This document shows positions 1 through 8,194 of a stretch of 27,884 nucleotides of DNA, piece after piece; position 1 is the stretch's first letter, and each line of letters begins with the position of its first letter. The notes under the pieces are model-generated. The model did no database searches and was not told the DNA's origin. It saw nothing but the letters and a program-made list of their open reading frames with translations. Made by a program: the position numbers and the translations under genes. This DNA is from Chara braunii (lineage: Eukaryota; Streptophyta; Charophyceae; Charales; Characeae): the NCBI GenBank assembly GCA_003427395.1, contig BFEA01000704.1:274040-301923 (forward strand), written 5' to 3'.

Positions 1-167
1 ATGTGCCAAATGTTTCAAAGGTGCTAAATGTGCCAAATGTTTCAAAGGTGCTAAATGTGCCAAATGTTTCAAAGGTGCTAAATGTGCCAAATGTTCCAGG
101 GTGATCAATGCTGGAAGGGGGAGGATTCCCAATGATTCCAAAGGTGCCAAAGGTGCCAAAGGTGCCA
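1..167. repeat. 27-bp / 9-bp minisatellite
   Basis: Three full 27-bp units (1-27, 28-54, 55-81) and a decaying fourth are built from a 9-bp theme close to AAGGTGCCA. Pure 9-bp copies return at about 140-167. Because the period is a multiple of three, forward frame 2 stays open to about position 250 and would read as a C-A-K-C-F-K-G-A-K repeat. No start, splice site or known domain supports a protein. The array is cut by the left edge of the window. Confidence 0.9.
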
Positions 168-204
168 AATCCCAAATGTTCCAATATGATGTAATTTTCA
201 TAAG

Positions 205-279
205 GGGACGCTGGGCCCGGTTCCGAGCATGTGCTGCTCCCCACGAATAGATCGGAGCTTTTTCAGAAGGGAAAAAAAG
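205..279 (+). mobile_element. SINE-like element, short form (family GGGACGCTGG)
   Basis: This is a copy of a dispersed family found eight times in the window. It starts GGGACGCTGGGCCCGG, contains TGCTGCTCCCCACGAATAGA and ends in an A-rich tail. It belongs to the short class (CACGAATAGATCGGAGC then T-rich and A-rich sequence), like the copy at 26521-26590. No flanking duplication is obvious here. Confidence 0.7.
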
Positions 280-977
280 AGACCTAGCCCCACAGCCCAC
301 GGCCCACTTCCCTGAATTCTCTCTTCTGAACCGCAGACTCAGAGGGTTGATGGCCGGAAACACAGAGTGCTAGGCCCGGGGCTCCTGATGCTCCTGTCCC
401 TGAGCCAAGGCTGAACACTCGTCGGCAGATCTACGGCCCTTGGATCCACATCGGGTGTCCTTCAACTCTTTGGCTTTGACTTCTCTCACAGGTCTGGGCC
501 TGGCGGTTGACTTCCACAAAACAACCTAGCATCTCTGTGTAAGGACTGGCTTCGGGGAGGGCAGCCGGGGGGGGGGGGGGAAGAACCCAGAAGGGGAATT
601 GACTGAGACTGCGACAAATGAGAAAGGAACTCTGGCTGTGATGATCAAGTAGTGGACATAATTTACCCCTTTCAGGCCTTTCCGTCAGACTCCTTGCTTC
701 CGAGACCCCTTCCCGCCCCCTGCTTCGGCTCTGCTTGACCTGCAATGGTCAAATCAGCTTGAAATGGAATGTCAATCTGGAGGGAGATGGAACGGATCCG
801 CCCTCGGAAGAGGCTCGTTATTATTCCTCTCGGTTGCTAGTCAATCACTGGCAATCCTCTTTCTGGGAAGAAGCAACCAATGCTGTTGATGGCCTGGATG
901 CTTGGTCCTATCTTGTTATATATACGGGCCCACTAAGCTGGGCAACCGAGCAGGTGGTGCTCTCCACCAAAAGATAG

Positions 978-1089
978 ACGACTCACCCCAGCTCCGGCCA
1001 GTGTCGTCCCGACAGCAACCCTTGGTTTTCCTTGGAATGCCCGGCCCAAAGCATCCCCAGATCTCTCTACCAGGCCTCACGCTCCTGCT
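978..1089. repeat. Direct repeat, copy 1 (partner 1677-1786)
   Basis: A ~110-bp segment beginning CGACTCACCCCAGCTCC and ending near CTACCAGGCCTCA recurs 697 bp downstream with scattered substitutions. A shorter degenerate piece (CCCCAGCACCGGCCAGCGTC) lies at about 1112-1131. It looks like an old dispersed or tandem repeat of unknown identity. Confidence 0.75.
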
Positions 1090-1676
1090 GTTAACAGGAT
1101 ACAGGGTAATCCCCCAGCACCGGCCAGCGTCGTTCTGGCATCGAAAACCAACAGATCCATGAGTAAACAGCATCAAGGAAACCTAGACTGTTTTGCAAGG
1201 ATTACCCAGGGTCCTAAAGAATTCTCAAGACTACCAAAAGTATCCAGAAACATCTCGAAACTGGCGAAGAAATTAGGGCCAGATTAAGGAATTTTTGACT
1301 ACAACACAAATTCAGAAATCGAGTCAGAGAAGCCCCCCTCAGACCTCTTCACCTCACTCCGGCAAGACTAACTGCAGCAAAGTCACCATCTCTGCTGCTG
1401 CTGTGCCATACTCCCATCCTACCAGCTAGCCCCTCACTAGTAGGACGCGTGATATCCCACCATTTCCTTCTCCCAACCCCTTATTCTCTTTTAAGATGCG
1501 TAAGAACACATTACAGTAAAGGAACATGAAAACAGGCCGCAGCGGTCTTGCAAATGTTCCAAAGAAACGTTGAAATTCCTCACAAACCCTTCCAAAGTCC
1601 TCCAAAACTGTCTTACTCCCTGCCGAGCTCTTCCAGGTCTCCCACCCCCACGTCTAGCTGGGTTACAGGGCAACAC

Positions 1677-1786
1677 GACTCACCCCAGCTCCGACCAGCG
1701 TCATCCCGGCAGCAACCCTTGGATGTCCCGTGGAATGCCCACCCCAAAGCATCCCCATATCTCTCTACCAGGCCTCATGCTCCGGT
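1677..1786. repeat. Direct repeat, copy 2 (partner 978-1089)
   Basis: Second copy of the ~110-bp repeat. It shares GACTCACCCCAGCTCC, GCAACCCTTGG, CCCAAAGCATCCCCA and CTCTCTACCAGGCCTCA with copy 1. No coding function is recognised. Confidence 0.75.
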
Positions 1787-1992
1787 ATGAGGCCTGAGAA
1801 AGCTCGGCAGAGTAAGAAGACAGTATTAGAGAATTTTAGAGTGTTTTTCGAGGGGGGCTTCCAGGGGTTCTGAGCATTTGAAGGACTTCCACTAATTGCT
1901 GTTTGAGTTGGCGAAAAAAGAATGTCTAGATATCGGACTTTTCTAGTAGTTTTTGCCTCACTGTCATGAAATTTTCTGACGACTTTCCGTAT

Positions 1993-2016
1993 GGGACGCT
2001 GGGCCCGGTTCCCAGT
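1993..2016 (+). mobile_element. Fragment of GGGACGCTGG SINE-like family
   Basis: Only the 5' portion (GGGACGCTGGGCCCGGTTCC) is present, 58 bp upstream of a longer copy at 2051. Either one element was inserted near or partly duplicated beside another, or the pair is a broken dimer. Confidence 0.55.
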
Positions 2017-2050
2017 TTGTGCCACATTGAGAGGATATGGTTGTATCTAT

Positions 2051-2166
2051 GGGACGCTGGACCCGGTTTCCAGCAGGTGTTGCTCCCCACCAATAGATGG
2101 AGCTTTCTTAAGAAAAAAGGGATTAAAAAAAGAAAAAGTCCTCAGAAAAAAAAAAAAAAAAAAAAA
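2051..2166 (+). mobile_element. SINE-like element (GGGACGCTGG family) with poly(A) tail
   Basis: The head GGGACGCTGGACCCGGTTTC and the core CTCCCCACCAATAGATGGAG match the copies at 22506 and 26372. After the core this copy diverges into A-rich sequence and ends in about 20 consecutive A. It lacks the downstream GGTGTCTGCTCTTATCAGCACC hairpin of the long class. Confidence 0.7.
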
Positions 2167-2864
2167 GATTGAGTGCCATTGGAACCTCATGGTGGGGAGG
2201 CAGACCTGAAGGCCAAGGGTTTCCCCTCCCTCTGGATAGTAGGCTGCCCACTAAGCTGAGTGTCTGTACAGAAAAGACAAGGGAAATTTGACATTTCAAA
2301 TTCGTAATTTGCACCCATAATTTGCAATAATTTGCATGATGCCTCTGTAATTTTCCTGGTATTTGTGCATGCCCTGGTGACGCCTGCAACTTTGCTCACA
2401 GGCCCGTGTCAGATGTGCAGGCAGTTTGCAACCGTGTTCCTGGGCCTCCAGTGCGCGCACCTTGGTACCTAATGGCCAGAAGTACCGAGGCATCTGACAA
2501 AGCTTTTTTTTTTTTTTTTCCGGGGGGGCGCTGGCATCTAACAAAGCTGACAGGGACACGTGGAAAAGAATTCGGGTCCTGATGACATGATGGATATTCC
2601 CCAAACTCTACCCAGTGTCATAAGAGCATGCTGCAAACATCAGAAATTGCAAGGGGGGGTTGTGCAAATCATCACATATTGTAGGGGCAGAACTGAAATT
2701 CTCAAGAAAAAAGAGGGGAAACTGCTGCTGACCTTCTCTGTACTGTTTTTTTCTGCGGCCATAACATCCTTTTCTGTGATTTGTCTAATTGCACTTTCTC
2801 CTTTTTCCTTGCTTTCTTTTTGCTGCGTCGGTGTCTTTTCGCTTTTTCTTTTTTTTTTCTTCAG

Positions 2865-2965
2865 GTAAATGGATCCACGTGAAGGAAACGACTGAGATCA
2901 AGGAGGGGAAGCTCTTCTCCCCAGGCAATCTTCGTGCCACCTTCGATAACCCCAACTACGAAAAG
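2865..2965 (+). CDS. SBPASE: Sedoheptulose-1,7-bisphosphatase, third-last exon
   Basis: SBPase hydrolyses sedoheptulose 1,7-bisphosphate to sedoheptulose 7-phosphate in the Calvin-Benson cycle in the chloroplast stroma. This 101-nt exon encodes [20 protein letters not shown] followed by [13 protein letters not shown], which matches the land-plant SBPase segment preceding the substrate-binding region. The acceptor is a long T-rich tract ending TTCAG at 2860-2864. The exon begins in phase 1 (two bases of a Gly codon) and ends in phase 0 at AAG|GTACAG. The earlier exons, including the chloroplast transit peptide and the N-terminal redox-active cysteines known in plant SBPases, are outside the window. 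The frame stays open into the intron as far as 3370, which is chance plus the tandem exon copy. Splice boundaries are assigned by homology and junction motifs. Confidence 0.93.
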
Positions 2966-3244
2966 GTACAGTCCCATCACCCCTCCTCGTTCCAATTCTC
3001 AATCTCCTCCCCCTTCGCTCCCCCTCCCCTTGCCCCCCCAAACCTAGCGGTTCCCCCCTTGCAGCCAATGACTGAGACCAAGGAGGGCACACTCTCCTCG
3101 CTAGGCAATCTTCGCACCACCTTCGATCAACCCAGCTACATGAAGGTGCAGTCCCATCACCCTCCTCTTTCCAAAGCTCAATCGCCTCCCCCTCGCCGCC
3201 CCCCAACCCCAGCAATTCCTGCCTTGCACCCGAAAGCTCATAAC
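2885..3244 (+). repeat. 180-bp tandem duplication covering exon 3' part and intron start
   Basis: Sequence from about 2885-3064 is repeated at about 3065-3244 with an exact 180-bp offset. Both halves contain GGCAATCTTCG, CACCTTCGAT, AAGGT[A/G]CAGTCCCATCACC and then a C-rich intron start. The duplication therefore carries most of the SBPase exon plus its 5' splice site. Substitutions are scattered, so it is not a recent event. Confidence 0.9.
3065..3145 (+). pseudogene. Duplicated SBPase exon (27 codons, open frame)
   Basis: The second copy of the exon reads [20 protein letters not shown] then DQPSYMK. It has an acceptor-like CCCCCCTTGCAG ending at 3064 and a donor AAG|GTGCAG after 3145, so it is a potential phase 0-0 cassette of 81 nt that could be inserted in frame after NYEK. 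At least eight of about 25 aligned residues differ from the real exon, including I>T, K>T, F>S, P>L and E>M, which suggests relaxed constraint. Inclusion would insert 27 residues into a conserved part of the enzyme. A decaying pseudo-exon is the more likely reading, but nothing in the sequence forbids its splicing. Confidence 0.7.
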
Positions 3245-3552
3245 GAAGGGCAAGGTCCCACTTGCCCGGTTGTTTCACTCTGCCGGTTGACTTTCATAGG
3301 GTACGCTCAACACAAGGAGCACTTAGAGAAGTGGTATCTGGACTTTTTGCCAAAGTTGAACCCTTGTTAATGTAATCCACCCCCTGTCGACCTAGCCGTG
3401 CCAGAAAAGAGAAAAAAAAAAAAGGGCCCAGTGCCCAAGGCTGATATTACCAATACGAAGATTGAGGCCGGGGTCCTCACAATCTACCCGGAGTAACCAA
3501 ACCAAAATTGCTGAGAACCGGGCTCAGCATCCCTTATGATGAAAAGGATAAC

Positions 3553-3584
<32 letters not shown>
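3553..3584 (+). repeat. (GAT)n microsatellite
   Basis: About ten uninterrupted GAT/ATG triplets lie inside the SBPase intron. In one frame they would give a poly-Asp run, but there is no gene here. Confidence 0.95.
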
Positions 3585-3585
<1 letters not shown>

Positions 3586-3605
3586 GAACTTTTGCTGAAC
3601 AGGAA

Positions 3606-3900
3606 CTTAGTTAAGTGCCTCTTCACCCTTACAGGGCGCCAGATCCTCGTGACTAGTAAGCACATCACTAGTTTTCAAACAGAAATCNCATTGTCTAACC
3701 AAACCAAGACACTGGCACAAGACAATTATTTGGGGGGGGAAAGAAATCAGGAAATTCAGAGAAGGGTCGTAAGGGAATCGAAGGATCTACCGTGGTCCAG
3801 TCATTAAAGATCAGTCGATAGTTCTTCTTCAGTGAAGCTCGAGCCTGTAAGGAACCTCCTTCCCAGATTACCTTCCCCATCCTCCCACCCTGGTCATTTC
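3606..3900 (-). pseudogene. LINE ORF2 C-terminal fragment
   Basis: On the - strand the peptide MGKVIWEGG...RLIFNDWTTVDPSIPLRPFS parallels MGKVIWNGA...[20 protein letters not shown] at about 13125-13310, within the larger LINE remnant. DNA similarity is also visible at CTGCCTCTTCACCCTT...CAGGG[C/T]GCCAGAT (about 3615 versus 12781). This is a short, diverged piece of the same LINE clade. It carries one ambiguous base (3688) and no intact catalytic domain. Confidence 0.65.
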
Positions 3901-3973
3901 CAAGCCAACTTTTATTAAATTCTTTTATGTGACGCCATATTTCCTTTATATTCCTGGCTTCTGTTGTTTTGAC

Positions 3974-4114
3974 TTTGACTACAGCTTTTTTTTTTTTTTT
4001 TTTTAAACACCCCCACCGGTGATAATGGTGCTGATAAGAGCAGACACCACTACCACCCGGGGCCGAGGCTCCATCTATTGGTGGGGAGCATCACCTGTGA
4101 GTTTGACTACAGCT
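3974..4114 (-). mobile_element. SINE-like element, 5'-truncated, with 13-bp TSD
   Basis: The - strand copy of the GGGACGCTGG family runs from about 4101 down to 3987. It carries CTCCCCACCAATAGATGGAG and GGTGTCTGCTCTTATCAGCA, then a ~19-nt A-tail (T-run 3986-4004). The direct repeat TTTGACTACAGCT flanks it at 3974-3986 and 4102-4114, a 13-bp perfect target-site duplication. The GGGACGCTGG head is missing, so this copy is 5'-truncated. Tail plus TSD plus truncation is the signature of LINE-type target-primed insertion. Confidence 0.88.
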
Positions 4115-4719
4115 GACTGTAGCTACTATATATTTCTGAGACACTGATGTTATACCAGAAGGGGGCTGTGTTGGTTGGGGGGGGGGCGAAAGAAGAAGAA
4201 GAAGAAGAAGAAAAACATGTCCTCTATTCACACCCAAGAAAGTGAAATCACAACTTCTCCTGGTACAATGCAAAATCATGATTAAACCACCAGTACTTTT
4301 CCTAGCCATTCTTCAGCGACGTGGCCGTGAACGTGCTGCGACTTTTGGGGAATGGCCTTCCGCAGCGAAAATGGCAGGCGCCAGGCGGTGCCAGCCAAGA
4401 AAGAAAATGTGCCGGTTCCCTTTTTTTTGGGTACATTTGGGGAATTCGCTTCGGCAAAAGGACGCCGACAAGTACTGGTGGTTTCAGAGAGGCGCACACA
4501 AACCCCAACCAATCAGTCCACCCATCACCGGAATCATGTAAACATGTGGCAGCACCTCGCCTACCTCCGTCCATTCCACAAATCACCTACAAACAAGTTT
4601 GGTGACTCGATCCTAAGCCCTCGTCGCCGACCTTCATCTGTTGGGAATATCAATCCCTGCTTTGAACATTGTATGACCCATTCCCCCCCCTGTCCAGACC
4701 AGCACTCGTCACACTACGA

Positions 4720-4932
4720 CTACCTTCTTCCCCCGAACATAATGCATATGCGTTGTAAACGAATACAACACGTAGGGGGTGCGCTCTATTTGCATGCAAC
4801 GCACATGCGTTCTATTCGAATAGCCCTAAATTTCGAATACAACGCATATGTGTTCTATTTGTTTTTTTTTTTTTTTCAAAATTTGAAACTCGAATACAAC
4901 GCATATGCGTTATGTTCGGGGGAAGAAGGTAG
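4720..4932. mobile_element. MITE-like element with 38-bp terminal inverted repeats
   Basis: The left terminus 4720-4757 starts CTACCTTCTTCCCCCGAACA. The right terminus 4895-4932 is its reverse complement with a single mismatch. The 213-bp element also contains internal copies of the palindromic theme AACGCATATGCGTT (near 4744, 4796, 4841, 4899), so much of it can fold on itself. The next flanking bases also pair imperfectly (CGA/CCG), so the outer limit may be 2-3 bp further out. No clear target-site duplication was found. Superfamily unknown. Confidence 0.8.
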
Positions 4933-5336
4933 CCGAGCCAGGACCGCCATGCATCCACCCGACATAGGGCCTTGCCGCAATACTAAGCGACACCAAGTTG
5001 CCAAATGGAGCACCTATATTTGGCTGAAGGTTGAAAGAGGAGGTCGGAGTTCGGAGAAACGAGGTGACGAGGAGATCCACCCACCATAGCTTTTGTCCTT
5101 TTCACATTCGGTGAGTGGTGCGGGTAGGCTCATGATCAAGCCCCTAAATCTTGATTACCCAATTGTCATCTGATTTTCCATGTTCATATTCGTCTTCGCC
5201 AAAATGTGCAGCAAAACAGGATAGGGTAGGTGGGCAGGCCATAAGAACAAGCACAGAGCGCCGGGGGGTGGGGTTACTGCGGTAGCAAAAACAGGATTTA
5301 TGGGATGAGTCAGAAAAGAAAGGACAAAAGGGGTAG

Positions 5337-5433
5337 TGACAGACTGTTTTGAGCCCTTCGGGACATCCGTTGAAATTGGAACTAGACAAAGAAGATTAGC
5401 ACGGCCCCTGCACAAAGCTGACAGACTGTTTTG
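5337..5433 (+). pseudogene. U6 snRNA retrocopy, 3'-truncated, with 15-bp TSD
   Basis: Positions 5352-5418 match the first two thirds of plant U6 snRNA (CCCTTCGGGACATCCG, AAATTGGAAC, AGAAGATTAGCA, GGCCCCTG). The ACAGAGA box reads ACAAAGA, so this copy should not function. The direct repeat TGACAGACTGTTTTG flanks it at 5337-5351 and 5419-5433. The U6 3' region (GGATGACACGCA onward) is absent and there is no poly(A) tail. Confidence 0.9.
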
Positions 5434-5597
5434 TCGGACTCTCTCTCCCTTTCATCTGAAGGCTGAATCGTCCACAGTCTGCAGAATCCCCATATTGATG
5501 CTTTGAGGCATAGTGTGTAGTACTGTGTACTTCAACTCCTGGTGCAAGCGTGGACAGCCAGGAGGATGACAACACAAGCAATCAGCAGGATAGCCAA

Positions 5598-5650
5598 GGG
5601 TGGGTGGGCAGGGGAGTAGGTGGGTGGGAAGGGGGTAGGTGGGTAGGCCG
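5598..5650 (+). other. G-rich tract with canonical G-quadruplex motif
   Basis: GGGTGGGTGGGCAGGGG at 5598-5614 fits the four-run G3 rule with 1-2-nt loops, and further GGG runs follow to about 5650. It lies on the coding strand of the SBPase intron. Folding is an inference from the motif. Confidence 0.6.
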
Positions 5651-5843
5651 GAAGGATACAAAGCATCAAGCCAAGTAACGGCCAGGCACACAGTCCAGCA
5701 AACAGGCAGGCGAGCAGCGAGGCAGATGGACAGAGGGGACCACTCAACATTCGACAGGTATCTAAGACTGTGCCTTAGACCTGGTAACTTCGGATTGATC
5801 AAGCATTTTGAACGTATGAAGACCATGGCGATATCCAGATGCA

Positions 5844-5930
5844 TTTTGATGAGAAAAGGCCTAGACAGAGCAGTCACCAAAACTCGATTTCCTGTGGTGA
5901 GTACTCGCCGCAGGCCTTTTCTCATCAAAA
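5844..5930. repeat. Perfect 19-bp inverted repeat, 49-nt loop
   Basis: TTTTGATGAGAAAAGGCCT at 5844-5862 has its exact reverse complement at 5912-5930. It could form a stem in the intron RNA or be the ends of a very short TIR element. No flanking duplication is seen. Confidence 0.85.
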
Positions 5931-6401
5931 CGCCGCCTCGCTGCACCACGCACCACACCCAAGGACTCACCACAGGGGTGAGTGCTACATGACAAGCCCG
6001 CGGCCACCCGGGACCGGCTGGGGTGGTGAGTTACGTACCACTTTTGGTGGGCGGTCCAGAGGAGGCACAATGAAGAGTGAGAGACGAACGAGGTGATCGA
6101 CTACGATGCAAGTTTCTCACAAGGCGAACAGCACACTGAATCGACAAGACACACTCGATAATGATGACAGGCAACAGAAAGATAGAAAGACGCGCACTTT
6201 ATTGCCAAAACCGAGACAAGACTTCAGTAACAAACAACAACAGCAAAGAGAGGAGGCACCACAACCCCGCGGTTGCAGGTGGGAAAATAGGGAACTGGGG
6301 TGAGTACTCACCACGGCCGTGTCACCACGGAGGAAAAACCTACTTCTGACACAAGGGCCAGGGTGAGTGGCCGAGTAGCGAAGCTGCTCACCAAAAGATG
6401 G

Positions 6402-6697
6402 CTCTGGATGTGATTGCAGTCAGATGCATCCAGGCGCATCCCTAATTGCGGTCAGATACATTTGCAAACGTGCTAGTGTGAGTACGCCCTGTGGTGAGTG
6501 GGGGAGTGAGGCCCTTACTCACACCACAAGTAGGACTCCACAGACTATAGGGGTTCACACCACCACCAAGAGTCAGGGGATACTCACATTGGGACTTTTT
6601 CGACTCAGCTCTGGACGCGATTGCAGTCAGATGCATCCAGGCGCATCCCTAATTGCGGTCAGATACATTTGCAAACGTGCTAGTGTGAGTACGCCCT
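6402..6697 (+). repeat. ~90-bp direct repeat, 207-bp spacing
   Basis: A segment from GCTCTGGA through CAGATGCATCCAGGCGCATC to GTGTGAGTACGCCCT occurs at about 6402-6490 and again at about 6608-6697, nearly identical. The spacing is 69 codons, so an open frame (6424-6825) repeats itself, but no known protein is encoded. Both copies end in the GTGAGTAC motif that is abundant in this part of the intron. Confidence 0.88.
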
Positions 6698-7047
6698 CAG
6701 GGAGTCGCTTTCATAAACGTCAGCCACCACCAGGGAAGGCTCATCCTGAATACAGAAGCGCCCCTACCCTCTTCACCCGAATAGAACACCCTGTCATTAT
6801 GGTGGTATTTGGGCAACAGTCTTGACACAGGGATAATTACCCCGCGCTCTATTCAGGTGAAGATGATAGTAGTGTTGCAGGCACCTCGAAGAAGCACGCA
6901 CTAACTATTTGGCACATCTCGAAGGTGCTACGCTACGACACTGAGGAGAATAAGGCCACGGCACACACAAAGCGGACAACATACAGGAAATACTCGAGAG
7001 GAGAGGAAGAAACAAAGATATAGACAGCATGACTCAGACACATCAAA

Positions 7048-7051
<4 letters not shown>

Positions 7052-7123
<72 letters not shown>
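7052..7123 (+). repeat. (GA)n microsatellite, ~36 units
   Basis: Pure GA dinucleotide run in the SBPase intron, about 270 bp upstream of the next exon. Confidence 0.98.
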
Positions 7124-7126
<3 letters not shown>

Positions 7127-7394
7127 GCTCCCACCGGACCCAACGGGAGCGTTGGTACACGGACAATTTGCACTGCCATCGGTAAGACCAAAATGCACAG
7201 AGCCGCTTTTCTGAGGGCGCAGGGCCAAATACGAGCTTTTTTCAGGACTGCACGACTAGGTTTCCCCTAATTTAAATGGAAATAGGTAGGCAGTATGAAC
7301 TTTGGGGCTAAACTAGAGTGAGCGGTGACATGACCAGGATTACTGATGACTGATGCTTGGTTGGGTGTTTTTTTTGGCTTTCTTGACTCGACAG

Positions 7395-7466
7395 CTGGTC
7401 AATTACTGGGTAGGGGAGAAGTACACCCTGCGGTACACTGGAGGAATGGTGCCAGATGTCAACCAG
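7395..7466 (+). CDS. SBPASE: Sedoheptulose-1,7-bisphosphatase, second-last exon
   Basis: This 72-nt, 24-codon exon encodes [10 protein letters not shown] followed by [14 protein letters not shown], flanked by ...CGACAG and GTAAGC. It begins and ends in phase 0 and continues the 2865-2965 exon exactly as in plant SBPase. The [10 protein letters not shown](V)NQ stretch is diagnostic. Fructose-1,6-bisphosphatases have RYIGSMV-type sequence here, in the region that contacts the sugar phosphate. The two exons must be joined across 4.4 kb of repeats. The exon shows no damage. Confidence 0.95.
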
Positions 7467-7601
7467 GTAAGCGCATTTCATTTTCATTCATGACTTTGTT
7501 TTTCAATGAATTTGGGAAAAAACATGGGTTCCCAAAACATGGGCATGTTCACGACCAACCACATCTTCATGAAAAAAAGAAGAGGTTACAGGTGGCCATA
7601 A

Positions 7602-8190
7602 CCCCCTGGAGAAGAAGAAGAAAGAAGAAGGAGAAAGAAGAAGAAAGAAAAGGAAGAAAGAAAAGGAAGAAAGAAGGAGAAAGAAGGAGAAAGAAGGAGA
7701 AAGAAGAAGGAGAAAGAAGGAGAAAGAAGAAGGAGAAAGAAGAAGGAGAAAGAAGGAGAACGGAGAAGAAGAAGAGAGGCGGGAAGGATGAGGAACGAGA
7801 AGGAAAGGGATGGAGGCGTGATGTAGGGCAAGGGAGGAGGAAGAAGGAACGAAGGAGGGGGAGGGACAAATGGAGGATAAACACAGACCGGGGAGAAGAG
7901 AGGGAGGAGGAGGAGGGAGAGAGAAAGACCGTGGGAGGAGGCTAGGACGACGACAAAGGGAGGAGGAGAGAGGTAGGAGGAAGGAGGGACGATGACGGAA
8001 GGATAAGGGAAGAGAAGACTTAGGAGACGAGAAGGACAGGAAGGGGAGGGAGTTGGAGGTAGGAGAAGCAGACCAAGAAAGCGGCTCCTCCTGAGAAAGT
8101 GAAGAAGGAACAGGAGGAAGGAGGAGGAGGAGGAGCAGGGATGAAGGACGAGCATGACGAGGAGGACGAGGGGGAGGAGAAGAGAAGGAG
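7602..8190 (+). repeat. ~590-bp polypurine tract (GAA/GGA-rich)
   Basis: The + strand is almost entirely A and G, in GAAGAAG, GGAGAAAGAAG and GGAGGAGG blocks, with short degenerate tandem units. It is followed immediately by a ~120-bp pyrimidine tract (8198-8316) that is complementary in composition. The open frames through it encode only low-complexity Lys/Glu/Arg or Ser/Leu/Phe and are not genes. Confidence 0.9.
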
Positions 8191-8194
8191 AAGA

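Larger units (their letters stand above)
280..2864 (+). other. Non-coding DNA, probably upstream intron of SBPase
   Basis: No coding region is recognised. The exons that should precede 2865 are not visible, including the SBPase segment normally just upstream, so this stretch is probably part of a long intron whose start lies left of the window. It holds the direct-repeat pair at 978-1089/1677-1786, two SINE-like copies (1993-2016, 2051-2166), a G homopolymer near 567-580, a T-run at about 2504-2519 and unassigned sequence. The last ~110 bp before 2865 are strongly pyrimidine-rich, as expected upstream of a 3' splice site. Confidence 0.5.
2966..7394 (+). other. SBPase intron (about 4.4 kb), repeat-filled
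   Basis: The intron joins two phase-0 boundaries, GTACAG at 2966 and CGACAG ending at 7394. It contains the duplicated exon, a GAT microsatellite, a LINE 3' fragment, a SINE with TSD, a TIR element, a U6 retrocopy with TSD, a G-rich tract, an inverted repeat and the GTGAGT-rich segment, plus unassigned stretches (about 4215-4715, 4935-5330, 6700-7050). One ambiguous base is at 3688. Confidence 0.85.

Noticed and set aside
1-167. CRISPR-like array
   Set aside because: Units are directly abutting with no unique spacers; the context is eukaryotic.
431-745. 104-codon - strand frame near the left end
   Set aside because: Low-complexity Pro run from a G homopolymer; no conserved motif.
3065-3145. 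Mutually exclusive exon pair in SBPase
   Set aside because: The real exon starts in phase 1 but the copy can start only in phase 0, so it cannot replace it; only extra inclusion would keep frame.
4352-5089. 245-codon open frame
   Set aside because: It runs through both TIRs and the T-run of the MITE-like element, has no recognisable domain, and lies within the SBPase intron.
6424-6825. 133-codon repeat protein
   Set aside because: The internal repeat comes from a 207-bp DNA duplication in the intron; no domain and no splice support.
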